Source of the DNA: SIG440 sp045532055
Lineage (GTDB): Bacteria; Bacillota; Clostridia; Monoglobales; Monoglobaceae
Assembly (NCBI GenBank): GCA_045532055.1
Contig: JAZSFF010000050.1
Coordinates: forward strand, 1 to 27,397
Length of the DNA stretch: 27,397 nt
Direction of reading: 5' to 3'
A program made the translations under genes and the position numbers. Of this stretch, positions 8,352 to 17,336 are shown in pieces (within the stretch, counting starts at the first letter, position 1; each line of letters opens with the position of its first letter). A model generated the notes under the pieces. It searched no databases. It was not told where the DNA came from and worked only from the letters and a program-made list of their open reading frames with translations.

Positions 8352-11300
8352 ATGAACGGATTTCTTAAGATTTTGGACAGCTTGGCTGATTTTGAAGAGA
8401 TTACAGGGGGGCTGAAACGAAATCAGTCCCCTATAAGTGTTACGGGTGTTTCCGATTCGGTCAGGGCACACCTTATTTTTTGTGTCTGCAAAAATTTAGG
8501 GAAAAATGCTTTGATTGTTGCCGCCAATCAGGTGCAGGCAAGGGCAATTTTTGAAGATATGAATTTTTTCTTTGAGGGAAAAGTTTTGTTTTTCCCCGAG
8601 AAAGATTTGGTCTTTTATGATATTGAGGCATCTGCAAATGATATAAAGAAACAACGTCTTGAGGTTGTTGACAAACTTTGGAGAAATAACGGCGAGTATT
8701 GCGTTGTTACAACAGTAGGGGCATTGACCAGTGCCACAGTTCCTAAATGGGTATATGATGAAAAAGTTCTCACTTTGCAGTTGGGCGATGAAATTGAACT
8801 TGAAACTTTGTGTGATCTTATGACGGATTTTGGGTACAAGCGTGAAGAAATGGTGGAGGGCCCGGGACAGTTCAGCGTAAGAGGCGGAATTTTTGACTAC
8901 TTTCCTTATTGGAACGATATGCCATTTAGAATAGAATTTTTCGATACTATGGTGGATTCGGTGAGAGAATTCCATGTTGGCACACAAAGAACAGCGGAAA
9001 ACAGCGGCGAAGAAAAAGTTGCGGTGATAACCCCTGCTGATGAACTGGTTGCAGACGGTGAAACCCGAAAAAAATGTGCAGAGCTTTTAAGAAAAGAGAT
9101 TGAGGTTCAATCAAAAAAGGAAGAACAGACCGAAGAACGAATAAAGTTGATTTCAACATTAAAGCGTGATGCTGAGAGAATTGAAGAGGGGATTTTGTTT
9201 CCTTCACGGGACAAGTATATTCCGTATTTTTGTGATGAAAAACTCCCCACAATACTGGATTACCTCTCCAAAGACTATGTTGTGTTTGTTGATGACCCTG
9301 CAAGGGTCTCAGAGACCACAAGAGGTGAAAAACTTCGATTTGCCGAAAACCTTAAAGATATGATTGAGAGGGGAATCATACCCAAAAGTAGCATGAAATA
9401 TCGGGCGGATTACGCTGAACTGTTGAATGCTATGAGTAATATGGGATTGGTCAGCATGAGCCCTCTTTCCCATTCAAATCCTGATATAAAACCCAAGAAA
9501 CTGGTTGGTTTTACGGCAAAAAGCCTTAACAATTACAACGGAAAAATGGAGTTTTTCTATGATGCACTGGATTTTTACCGCAAGAACAGTTATCGTACAG
9601 TTATACTTGCAGGTTCAGAGCGTCGAGCAGAGAATCTTTATAGGCAACTGACAGACGAAGAAATAGTCTGCAGTCTGACAAAAAACTTTGACGAACTGCC
9701 CGAACCGGGGAAAATTGTGGTTACCCACGGAGGCCTTGGCAGAGGTTTTGAATATCCCCTTATAAGAACGGTGGTAATCAGCGACAAAGAAATTTTTGGC
9801 GAAAGAAAGCGCCGTCGCAAACGATTTAAGGTAGAAAAAGAAAGTAAAATTGACAGTTTTACAGACCTTAACGTGGGGGATTTTGTTGTACACCAGAATC
9901 ACGGCATTGGACAATATATGGGTCTTGAAAGGCTAACGGTAGATGGGGCACAAAAGGAATACCTCAAGATTTTGTATAAGGGTGGTGACAGCCTGTATGT
10001 ACCTGCAGACCAGCTTAACCTTATTTACAAGCATATAGGCCGTGACGGAAGTCAGGTAAAACTCAATAACTTGGGCGGTCAGGATTGGAACAGAGCAAAA
10101 CAGAGGGTCAAGGCGTCATGTCAGGACATGGCAAAGGAACTGGTTGAGCTTTATGCCCAGCGTGAAGCAATCCGTGGAATAGAGTTTTCATCTGATACAG
10201 AGTGGCAACGTGATTTTGAGGCGGCTTTTCCTTATGAGGAAACTGATGACCAGTTAAGGTGTATCGACGAGGTTAAAAGGGATATGGAAAGACCTCGCCC
10301 AATGGAAAGGCTTTTGTGTGGTGACGTGGGTTATGGCAAAACAGAGGTGGCAATGCGTGCGGCTTTTAAAGCTGTTATGGATGGATATCAGGTTGCATAC
10401 CTCGTACCCACAACCATTCTTGCAAACCAGCATTTCAACAACTTCAGGCAACGGATGAAAGACTATCCGGTGAATATTGCGGTGCTTTCAAGATTTTGTA
10501 CACCTACACAACAGAAAAAGGTGGTGGCACAGCTTAAAAGTGGCGAAGTTGATATTGTAATCGGCACACACAAGATTTTGCAAAAGTCGGTGGAGTTCAA
10601 AAAACTGGGACTTTTGATTATTGACGAAGAACAGCGTTTTGGTGTTGGACATAAAGAACGTATCAAGGAAATGAAAAAGGAAATTGATGTCCTCACTCTG
10701 TCGGCAACGCCAATCCCCAGAACATTGCATATGTCCATGTCGGGAATTCGAGATATGAGCGTTATTGCAGAACCGCCCGGAGACAGATATCCCGTTGCAA
10801 CATATGTGATGGAATATGACGCCGACATTATAAGGGAGGCAATTTCAAAGGAATTGGGAAGAGGGGGACAGGTATATTACCTTCACAATCGTGTTCAGGG
10901 CATTGAAAAAACAGCAAAGGAAATCGAAAGAATGATTCCCGAAGCAAGAGTTGCAACAGCACATGGTCAAATGTCGGAGGCCGAGCTGGAAAGAATTATG
11001 ATGGCAATGTCAGAGGGCGAAATCGATGTTTTGGTATGTACTACAATAATCGAAACAGGACTTGATATTGCCAACGTCAATACCATTATAATGGAAGATG
11101 CAGACCGCCTTGGACTTGCACAGCTTTATCAGCTCAGGGGCAGAGTGGGACGTTCCAATCGCTTGGCGTATGCATATCTTACCTACCGCAGAGACAAGGT
11201 GCTGAATGAAGATGCACAAAAGCGTCTTAAGGCAATAAGGGAGTTTACAGAATTTGGATCGGGGTTCAAAATCGCACTCCGTGACCTTGAAATTCGTGGA

Positions 11301-11861
11301 ACCGGCAATGTTATAGGGCCACAGCAAAGCGGACACATGGAGAGCGTTGGGTACGAGATGTATTGCAAACTTTTGGCTGAAACAGTCAGTGAGATGCGTG
11401 GTATTGAGATTGAGGAGACCATCGATACATCTGTTGACCTGCCTATCAGCGCATTCATTCCGGAGAGGTATATAAAATCTCACAGTCAGAGACTCCTTGC
11501 GTACAAAAGGATTGCGGCTATTGAAAGTGATGATGAACTTGGTGATGTATATGATGAATTCATTGACAGATATGGTGATGTGCCGGATGTAGTGAACAAT
11601 CTGATGGTTATTTCGCTTATGAGAAAGGTTGCATCAAACAAAAAATTCACAGAGATAAAGGGAAACAAAAACGGACTGACATTACACTTTGAACCGGACA
11701 ATGCCCCTGACCTTTCTGAGTTTGTGAACAGTGAGTATCTGAAAGACGGTAGGGCGGTAATAAAAGTTGGCAAAAAGCCAAAAATAATATATACATTCAG
11801 AGAAAACATAAAAAACACCGAATACTTGAGCAAGGTCAAAGAATTTATTGAAAAAGTGTAG
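8352..11861 (+). CDS. mfd: Transcription-repair coupling factor
   Basis: 1169 residues, full-length Mfd. It removes RNA polymerase stalled at DNA lesions and recruits UvrA. Domains in order: N-terminal UvrB-like region (about 1-350, including VEGPGQFSVRGGIFDYFP); the CarD-like RNAP-interaction domain from about 505 (NVGDFVVHQNHGIGQYMG); then a RecG-like SF2 translocase with Walker A GDVGYGKT (657-664), DEEQ (758-761), the LSATPIPRTL motif and QLRGRVGR near 929. A C-terminal TRCF domain follows. All key motifs are intact. The ATG at 8352 is preceded by GGAAAGG. Followed closely by the parvulin gene. Confidence 0.98.
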   Translation: MNGFLKILDSLADFEEITGGLKRNQSPISVTGVSDSVRAHLIFCVCKNLGKNALIVAANQVQARAIFEDMNFFFEGKVLFFPEKDLVFYDIEASANDIKKQRLEVVDKLWRNNGEYCVVTTVGALTSATVPKWVYDEKVLTLQLGDEIELETLCDLMTDFGYKREEMVEGPGQFSVRGGIFDYFPYWNDMPFRIEFFDTMVDSVREFHVGTQRTAENSGEEKVAVITPADELVADGETRKKCAELLRKEIEVQSKKEEQTEERIKLISTLKRDAERIEEGILFPSRDKYIPYFCDEKLPTILDYLSKDYVVFVDDPARVSETTRGEKLRFAENLKDMIERGIIPKSSMKYRADYAELLNAMSNMGLVSMSPLSHSNPDIKPKKLVGFTAKSLNNYNGKMEFFYDALDFYRKNSYRTVILAGSERRAENLYRQLTDEEIVCSLTKNFDELPEPGKIVVTHGGLGRGFEYPLIRTVVISDKEIFGERKRRRKRFKVEKESKIDSFTDLNVGDFVVHQNHGIGQYMGLERLTVDGAQKEYLKILYKGGDSLYVPADQLNLIYKHIGRDGSQVKLNNLGGQDWNRAKQRVKASCQDMAKELVELYAQREAIRGIEFSSDTEWQRDFEAAFPYEETDDQLRCIDEVKRDMERPRPMERLLCGDVGYGKTEVAMRAAFKAVMDGYQVAYLVPTTILANQHFNNFRQRMKDYPVNIAVLSRFCTPTQQKKVVAQLKSGEVDIVIGTHKILQKSVEFKKLGLLIIDEEQRFGVGHKERIKEMKKEIDVLTLSATPIPRTLHMSMSGIRDMSVIAEPPGDRYPVATYVMEYDADIIREAISKELGRGGQVYYLHNRVQGIEKTAKEIERMIPEARVATAHGQMSEAELERIMMAMSEGEIDVLVCTTIIETGLDIANVNTIIMEDADRLGLAQLYQLRGRVGRSNRLAYAYLTYRRDKVLNEDAQKRLKAIREFTEFGSGFKIALRDLEIRGTGNVIGPQQSGHMESVGYEMYCKLLAETVSEMRGIEIEETIDTSVDLPISAFIPERYIKSHSQRLLAYKRIAAIESDDELGDVYDEFIDRYGDVPDVVNNLMVISLMRKVASNKKFTEIKGNKNGLTLHFEPDNAPDLSEFVNSEYLKDGRAVIKVGKKPKIIYTFRENIKNTEYLSKVKEFIEKV

Positions 11862-11923
11862 ACGAGCATGGTATTTTGGTGTATAATGAAAATAGTAATA
11901 TTCAAATGAATGGAGCGATTGAT

Positions 11924-13324
11924 GTGGAAAACGAAAACATCAGAGAAAATGAAAATTTAAATGAAGAGGTTGTTGAAGAAACAACAATCCCTGAAACTAT
12001 TGGTGAAGAAGTAGAGGATATCGTTGAAACAACAGAAGATGAAACTGAAGATATAATTGAAGAGGCAGATGGTGAGGAACTTATCGGTGACGATTGGAAA
12101 CAGGCAGAAGAGACTTTTGAGGCTGTTCCCATTGAATCTTTAAGTGAGGAAGAGATTGCTGCGATAATGGAGGTAAAGAAAAAGAAAAGAAATCTTATCA
12201 TACTTATTGCTGCAGTTGTTGCGGCGGTAATTGCCCTTGCGGCTGTGTGGGTGTGCAGAGTTGAAGGCGTTGGTGGCAAAACCTTTGTCAACACTACAAT
12301 ATCCGCAACAGAGACCGACAAAGATGCGGCAAAAAAAGATAATATCAAGTTTGAAAACCCTGTAATGGCAGTTGTCAACAGCCTTTTCGGGGACAAAAAA
12401 GATGCGGTTATGACTATAAACGGCAAAGGTGTAGACAAGGACGTATTTACCTTTGCAACAAATGTCCTAGGTGTGAATTATATAGGTTCGTTGGCACAAC
12501 TGGGATTGGTGAGCGATGTTAAAGATTTCGACTGGAATGCTGTGGACACCACCAGTGGAGTTTCATATCTTGAGTATTCAAAGGGCTTGGCTGCCGAAAA
12601 TCTTATACCTATCTATGCCTTTGTTGCAGAAGGTGAAAAACATGGTGTATTTTTGAGCGAGGAAGAAGAAAAGGAAATCACCGACGGAGTTGCTGAGCTG
12701 AAAGAACAATATGGCGAAGATTTTGAGACAGTTCTTAATCAGAATGGTTATCCCACGGAAGATGCTTTTGTGGAATTTAACAGAATTCAAAGACACATGA
12801 ACAAAATATATCAGGATGCACAGGCTGACATTGAGAAGTATGTGGACAAAAAAGAGGTAGAAAAAAAACTTGATGACGGCAAAATTACGGTGAAACATAT
12901 CCTGATTTCCTTTGGTGATGAAAATACTGGTGAGGTAACCGATGAAATGAAAGCAGATGCCAAGAAAAAGGCCGAAGAAGTTCTTGAAAAGATAAAGGCT
13001 GGGGAAGACTTTGACAAGCTTGTTGAAGAATATAACGATGATCCAGGGGCAACAAGCGAGGGTTATACCTTTGCTGATAACGGCGAGATGGTTCAGGAAT
13101 TTGCCGATGCATCATTTGCACTGGAAGTGGGAGAAACCAGTGAACTGGTGGAAACAACATTTGGTTATCACATTATAAAACGAATTGATAGAAATATAAC
13201 GGTTGATGACTATATTTCCATGCTGTCCAAGATGTGTGACATAAGGGTAAGACGTGGAAATTTCTCTGATGTCAAGATAACAATAAATCTGGCAGATTAT
13301 GCCACTGAGGGTGCTCAGGAATAA
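11924..13324 (+). CDS. Membrane-anchored parvulin-type peptidyl-prolyl isomerase (SurA/PrsA-like foldase)
   Basis: 466 residues from the GTG at 11924, chosen because GGAG sits 8 nt upstream; the frame stays open to a TTG at 11876. Residues 1 to about 85 are extremely Glu/Asp/Thr-rich and presumably cytoplasmic. A basic stop (KKKKR) leads into one membrane span at about 90-111 (ILIAAVVAAVIALAAVW). The outside part has a SurA-N-like helical region (about 150-300) and a PPIC rotamase domain (about 322-420) with VKHILISF, YNDDPGATSEGYTF and TFGYHIIKR. It lacks a lipobox, unlike PrsA, so it is held by the N-terminal span. Likely role is folding of exported proteins. The long acidic inner tail is unusual for the family. 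Confidence 0.85.
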   Translation: MENENIRENENLNEEVVEETTIPETIGEEVEDIVETTEDETEDIIEEADGEELIGDDWKQAEETFEAVPIESLSEEEIAAIMEVKKKKRNLIILIAAVVAAVIALAAVWVCRVEGVGGKTFVNTTISATETDKDAAKKDNIKFENPVMAVVNSLFGDKKDAVMTINGKGVDKDVFTFATNVLGVNYIGSLAQLGLVSDVKDFDWNAVDTTSGVSYLEYSKGLAAENLIPIYAFVAEGEKHGVFLSEEEEKEITDGVAELKEQYGEDFETVLNQNGYPTEDAFVEFNRIQRHMNKIYQDAQADIEKYVDKKEVEKKLDDGKITVKHILISFGDENTGEVTDEMKADAKKKAEEVLEKIKAGEDFDKLVEEYNDDPGATSEGYTFADNGEMVQEFADASFALEVGETSELVETTFGYHIIKRIDRNITVDDYISMLSKMCDIRVRRGNFSDVKITINLADYATEGAQE

Positions 13325-13330
13325 ATAAAA

Positions 13331-13362
13331 AAGGGCAATAGCGAAATCACGCTATTGCCTTT
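13331..13362 (+). terminator. Terminator after the parvulin gene
   Basis: Stem of 10 perfect pairs (GGCAATAGCG with CGCTATTGCC) extended by G-T and A-T pairs, with loop AAATCA. It is preceded by an A-run and followed by TTT and T-rich sequence. The T-tract is short, so efficiency may be partial. It marks the end of the pot-pth-mfd-parvulin series. Confidence 0.75.
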
Positions 13363-13415
13363 GATGAATTTTACGGGATTATGATAAATTGCACAAAGAT
13401 TGTGCAGAGGGAACG

Positions 13416-13907
13416 GTGAGGGTTATGTCTGTTTATACATTGATTTCTTCGTTGTTGAGTTATGTTTTTACAACAATTATATATCTTTTTATATTCAGTG
13501 TTATTGCACTCATTTATATGGATATAAAAAAGGCTAGCAAAAAGGAAAAAAAGCAGACACTGGCTGACAATGAAGAGGTTCAGGAACAGGAAGAAGAACC
13601 CAAGGCAGTTCTCAGGACGGTTAAAAACAAAAAGGCTGCAGATGCAAAAATGAAGACAGCATACCGAATATCCGGCAGAGGTGTCATTGTTGGTCGTGGC
13701 AAAGAATGTGATATCACTGTGAATCATATGTTCTTGTCCATAGAGCATTTTCAGATATGGTATGATGAGGGTTGTTGGTATATTGGTGATATGGGCAGCA
13801 AAAACGGTACTTATCTCAATGGCTCAAAATTGAAAAAGGTAAAGCCTCTGTCCGACGGCGACGAAATTTCCTTTGGGGAACTCACGGTTGTGTTTGAGGA
13901 GGAGTAG
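13416..13907 (+). CDS. Membrane-anchored FHA-domain protein
   Basis: About 163 residues from the GTG at 13416, which has GAGG 5 nt upstream; the ATG at 13425 is an equally possible start. One N-terminal membrane span (about 10-35, YVFTTIIYLFIFSVIALIY) is followed by a charged linker (about 36-85). A C-terminal FHA domain, which binds phosphothreonine, carries the expected markers: GVIVGRGKECDI, MFLSIEHFQI with the Ser and His of the binding face, and MGSKNGTYLNG. The next gene begins 2 bp after its stop. FHA proteins beside SEDS/PBP pairs are known in actinobacteria, where they link Ser/Thr kinases to wall synthesis; a similar signalling role here is inferred. Confidence 0.88.
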   Translation: MRVMSVYTLISSLLSYVFTTIIYLFIFSVIALIYMDIKKASKKEKKQTLADNEEVQEQEEEPKAVLRTVKNKKAADAKMKTAYRISGRGVIVGRGKECDITVNHMFLSIEHFQIWYDEGCWYIGDMGSKNGTYLNGSKLKKVKPLSDGDEISFGELTVVFEEE

Positions 13908-13909
13908 GA

Positions 13910-15148
13910 ATGGGAAAATCAAACTACAGACTACCCGCATATCTCCTTGTTGTAATGAATGTTCTGGGCTTTTTGCTTTTGTACATGGCCAATGACTATC
14001 AAATTAATGTTTTGTATGTAGGTCTTGGAATGTTGGGTATGTTTATTTTGATATATTCAATATTGGTGCTGTGCCGTATGGGGGACAAGTTCCTTGTGTT
14101 GCTTGCATCCATGCTCATGACGGTGGGGGTACTTATGCTGTGTCGCCTTGATATTGTTATGGGCGCACGCCAGATTGTGTGGATAGGCCTTGGTGGGATA
14201 GTTTTTTTTGCTGCGTATTGCATATATTACAACATCCGTTTTTGGCACAGAATGTGGTTTTTTTATGCGGCTTTGGGCGTTGCTCTTTTTGTTATAACAT
14301 TGATTTTTGGCAAAACAGTAAACGGCTCACGAAACTGGATTGATCTAGGGCTTATTGCCTTTCAACCATCAGAAATAATAAAGATAATATACATTATGTT
14401 CCTTGCGTGCCATTATTCAGAAAGCTGGGACAAGCCGTTCTTCAAAATTTCACCTATGTTTATGACGGGGATTGTGACATATATTTATATTTTGTTTCTA
14501 GTTCTGCAAAGAGACTGGGGAACAATTCTGGTGGTTTTCTCAATATTTATATTTATGATTTATGTATATGAGAAAAACCGTTGGTTTTTGATTGGAAACA
14601 TTGGTGCTGCCTCGGTTGTGGCATTGCTTGGGTATAAGTTTTTGTATCATATTCAGGTGAGAGTGGGCGTATGGCTTGACCCTTGGTCGGATGTGTCAGA
14701 CAAGGGCTATCAGATTGCTCAGTCGCTTTTTGCCATTGCCTCAGGTGGTTATTTTGGCAGAGGTCTGGGCAACGGCTCACCGGGATATATTCCTGAGGTG
14801 CATACCGACTTTATATTCTCCGCAATCTGTGAGGAAATGGGTGTGTTCGGCGGAGCGGCTGTTATAATATTGTTCTTCCTGCTTGCTTACAGATGTTTTA
14901 AAATAACCATCAACACTCAGGATTCATACAACAAGGCTGTGGGACTGGGGCTTACTTTGATGTTTGCTCTTCAGACATTTATAATCATAGGCGGTGTCAT
15001 CAAGTTTATTCCTTTGACTGGTATAACAGTACCCTTTGTAAGTTATGGCGGAACGTCCATTGTGGTCAGCTTTGCATCTTTGGGAATAATGCAGGCTATC
15101 TCTGCACGGGATGACAGAAAGGGGGCAAAAGATGAACACAAACAGTAA
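13910..15148 (+). CDS. SEDS-family peptidoglycan glycosyltransferase (FtsW/RodA/SpoVE)
   Basis: 412 residues with about ten membrane segments. SEDS proteins polymerise lipid II into glycan strands together with a class B PBP. The hallmark is the large extracellular loop with WLDPW (255-259; Asp257 is the presumed catalytic acid), followed by KGYQIAQSLFAIASGGYFGRGLG and the conserved HTDFIFSAICEEMG. The final helices contain PFVSYGGTSIV. A GGAGGAG Shine-Dalgarno sequence inside the end of the FHA gene sets the ATG. The last 17 bases overlap the PBP gene, so the two partners are coupled. Whether it serves elongation, division or sporulation cannot be decided from this window. Confidence 0.95.
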   Translation: MGKSNYRLPAYLLVVMNVLGFLLLYMANDYQINVLYVGLGMLGMFILIYSILVLCRMGDKFLVLLASMLMTVGVLMLCRLDIVMGARQIVWIGLGGIVFFAAYCIYYNIRFWHRMWFFYAALGVALFVITLIFGKTVNGSRNWIDLGLIAFQPSEIIKIIYIMFLACHYSESWDKPFFKISPMFMTGIVTYIYILFLVLQRDWGTILVVFSIFIFMIYVYEKNRWFLIGNIGAASVVALLGYKFLYHIQVRVGVWLDPWSDVSDKGYQIAQSLFAIASGGYFGRGLGNGSPGYIPEVHTDFIFSAICEEMGVFGGAAVIILFFLLAYRCFKITINTQDSYNKAVGLGLTLMFALQTFIIIGGVIKFIPLTGITVPFVSYGGTSIVVSFASLGIMQAISARDDRKGAKDEHKQ

Positions 15149-16508
15149 AATCATAAAAGTTCTGATTGTTATATCGGGCCTGTTTTTGGCGTTGCTAACT
15201 TATCTTTTGTACTTCAATCTGTTCAGGGCGGATGATGTTGCGACCAACCCGTACAATCGCCGTCAGTGGGACGATGAAAAATATGTAACCCGTGGGACTA
15301 TTTATGACAGTCAGGGCCTTGTCCTTGCAGAAACGGTGGAGAACGGAGACAGTTCAAAACGAGTTTATTCCCAAGGCAGACTTTATAGCCATGTTATAGG
15401 TTATTGCTCTCAGGTTTATGGCAAAAGCCTGCTTGAACGTGAATATGACAGTCAGCTTTTGGGAAAGGGAGATATTGATATATTCCAAGGAGACAAGAAA
15501 AAAGGCTTTGACCTCAATCTTACCATAAACAACTCTCTGCAAAGATACGCATATGAACAGATGCGTGGCAAAAAAGGTGCTCTTGTGGCAGTTGACCCAA
15601 TGACGGGTGCAGTGCTTGCTATGATAAGCCTGCCAGACTTTGAACCTTCGGCAGACAAGCTGGAGAGCAGATGGAATACAATCGTAGAGGATGAGAATTC
15701 ACCACTTCTTGCCAGAACTACTCAGGGGCTTTATCCTCCGGGGTCTACTTATAAAATTGTAACTGCAGCTTTGGCACACGAAAACAGAATGGAAGGTAAG
15801 GTTTTTCAGGATACTGGCAGCTTTGTGGTGGATGATTTGGAAGTAGAAAATTACAACAACAAGGCTTATGGTGAGATTTCTCTTGAACGTGGATTTGCAG
15901 TATCAAGTAATCAAGTTTTTTGCAGTATTGGTTATGAACTGGGCAGCGAAAAGATGCTTGAGATTTCAGAAAGATTTGGAATAAATTCAGGACTTGACTT
16001 TGATATGCCAACCATGTCAAGTCGAATAGAATACAAAAAAATGACCAATTCAGACAGTGCACTTGTGGGTATAGGTCAGGGACAGTTACTTGCAACACCC
16101 TTGCAGATGGCAATGATTTGCTCCTCTGTGGCAAACGGAGGCAAACTCCTTAAACCTTATGTTGTGAACAGTGTGACAAAGGGCGACATAATAATAAGCA
16201 GTGCTAAGACAAAGGTGTTAAGACAGGCAATTTCGGAAGCTACTGCCGGATATATTGGCAATTTGATGATTGATGCCGTGGAAAACGGAACAGGAAAACG
16301 TGCGAAAATTTATGGCACAACTGTTGCGGGCAAGACCGGAACGGCAGAAAACGAGAACGAGAAAGACCATGCCTGGTTTGTGGGGTATGCGCCCGCTGAA
16401 AGTCCTCGGATTGCCGTTGCGGTGATTTTGGAAAATGACGGCAGAAGTGGCGGTGATTCTGCGGCACCCATTGCAGGAAATGTAATGAGAAAATATTTGG
16501 AAAAATAA
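15132..16508 (+). CDS. Class B penicillin-binding protein (transpeptidase, PbpA/FtsI type)
   Basis: 458 residues from the ATG at 15132, preceded by GGGGG at a proper distance; an in-frame ATG at 15111 lies inside the SEDS gene and has a poorer site. One N-terminal membrane anchor (about 7-30) is followed by a short pedestal region (RRQWDDEKYVTRGTIYD onwards) and a transpeptidase domain with all three active-site motifs: Ser205-Thr-Tyr-Lys208 (PPGSTYKI), Ser258-Ser-Asn260 and Lys401-Thr-Gly403 (AGKTGTAE). It is short for a class B PBP because the N-terminal module is minimal, resembling PbpA next to FtsW-type genes. It crosslinks the strands made by the coupled SEDS protein. Confidence 0.93.
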   Translation: MNTNSKIIKVLIVISGLFLALLTYLLYFNLFRADDVATNPYNRRQWDDEKYVTRGTIYDSQGLVLAETVENGDSSKRVYSQGRLYSHVIGYCSQVYGKSLLEREYDSQLLGKGDIDIFQGDKKKGFDLNLTINNSLQRYAYEQMRGKKGALVAVDPMTGAVLAMISLPDFEPSADKLESRWNTIVEDENSPLLARTTQGLYPPGSTYKIVTAALAHENRMEGKVFQDTGSFVVDDLEVENYNNKAYGEISLERGFAVSSNQVFCSIGYELGSEKMLEISERFGINSGLDFDMPTMSSRIEYKKMTNSDSALVGIGQGQLLATPLQMAMICSSVANGGKLLKPYVVNSVTKGDIIISSAKTKVLRQAISEATAGYIGNLMIDAVENGTGKRAKIYGTTVAGKTGTAENENEKDHAWFVGYAPAESPRIAVAVILENDGRSGGDSAAPIAGNVMRKYLEK

Positions 16509-16526
16509 AATCCGGAGTTATAATAA

Positions 16527-17267
16527 ATGAAAAATTATAGGATTATTGTGGCATATGACGGCACAAAATATAATGGATGGCAAAGGCAAGGGAATACCCC
16601 CAATACCATACAAGGCAAAATAGAGGATATTCTAACTAAAATGACAGGACACACCGTGGAAATCCATGGCTCAGGGCGAACCGACAAGGGAGTGCATGCA
16701 AAGGCGCAGGTAGCAAACTTCAAAATAGACACGCCTTTGACCGAAAAGGAAATATGTTATTATATAAACCGATATCTTCCTGAAGACATTGGTGTGTTAG
16801 AGGTGTGCGAGACAGAAGATAGATTTCATGCAAGACTGTGTGCAAAAAAGAAAACCTATATGTATCGCATATGGAACAGCAACATGCATAACCCTTTTGA
16901 ACATAGATTTGTTTATTCCACAGGTGAAAAATTTGATATAGAGGCTATGAAAAAGGCAGCCGAGCTTTTTGTTGGACAACACGATTTTCTTGGATTTTCT
17001 TCGTTAAATCGGTCTAAAAAGTCTACAGTCAGGAATATATATAAATCTGAAGTTCATGTAGAGGGCAATGAAATAAGGTTCATAGTAAGTGGAGATGGAT
17101 TTCTCTACAATATGGTAAGAATAATGTCGGGAACAATCCTTGAGGCAGGACTTGGGAAACGCAGACCTGAAAGCGTGCTTAAGGTATTTGAAATCAGGGA
17201 CAGAAATCTTGCCGGAGAAACCTTGCCTGCTAAGGGTTTGACACTTTTGGATGTTGAATATGATTGA
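16527..17267 (+). CDS. truA: tRNA pseudouridine(38-40) synthase
   Basis: 246 residues, standard TruA length. It converts U38-U40 in the anticodon stem-loop of many tRNAs to pseudouridine. The catalytic aspartate is Asp53 in GSGRTDKGVHA. Other TruA signatures are VAYDGTKYNGWQRQ near the N-terminus, FHARLCAKKKTYMYRIW in the middle and GDGFLYNMVRIMSGTILEAG near the end. GGAG lies 9 nt before the ATG. It follows the PBP gene by 18 bp and may be co-transcribed with it. No terminator is obvious before the next promoter. Confidence 0.97.
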   Translation: MKNYRIIVAYDGTKYNGWQRQGNTPNTIQGKIEDILTKMTGHTVEIHGSGRTDKGVHAKAQVANFKIDTPLTEKEICYYINRYLPEDIGVLEVCETEDRFHARLCAKKKTYMYRIWNSNMHNPFEHRFVYSTGEKFDIEAMKKAAELFVGQHDFLGFSSLNRSKKSTVRNIYKSEVHVEGNEIRFIVSGDGFLYNMVRIMSGTILEAGLGKRRPESVLKVFEIRDRNLAGETLPAKGLTLLDVEYD

Positions 17268-17279
17268 TGAAAAAAACTA

Positions 17280-17308
17280 TTGAAAAAGTAATTTAAATAT
17301 GATAAAAT
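17280..17308 (+). promoter_or_regulatory. Promoter of the amino-sugar locus (GlmU-like gene)
   Basis: TTGAAA (17280-17285), an exact 17-nt spacer and TAAAAT (17303-17308) just after truA. The start site would be near 17315, giving a short leader containing a strong AAAGGAGGTGA Shine-Dalgarno sequence. Confidence 0.7.
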
Positions 17309-17336
17309 GTTCACTATATGAAAGGAGGTGAAAGAA

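Noticed and set aside
11876..11923. TTG at 11876 or ATG at 11906 as start of the parvulin gene
   Set aside because: No good ribosome site precedes them, and TATAAT at 11882 looks more like promoter sequence. GGAG before the GTG at 11924 fits best.
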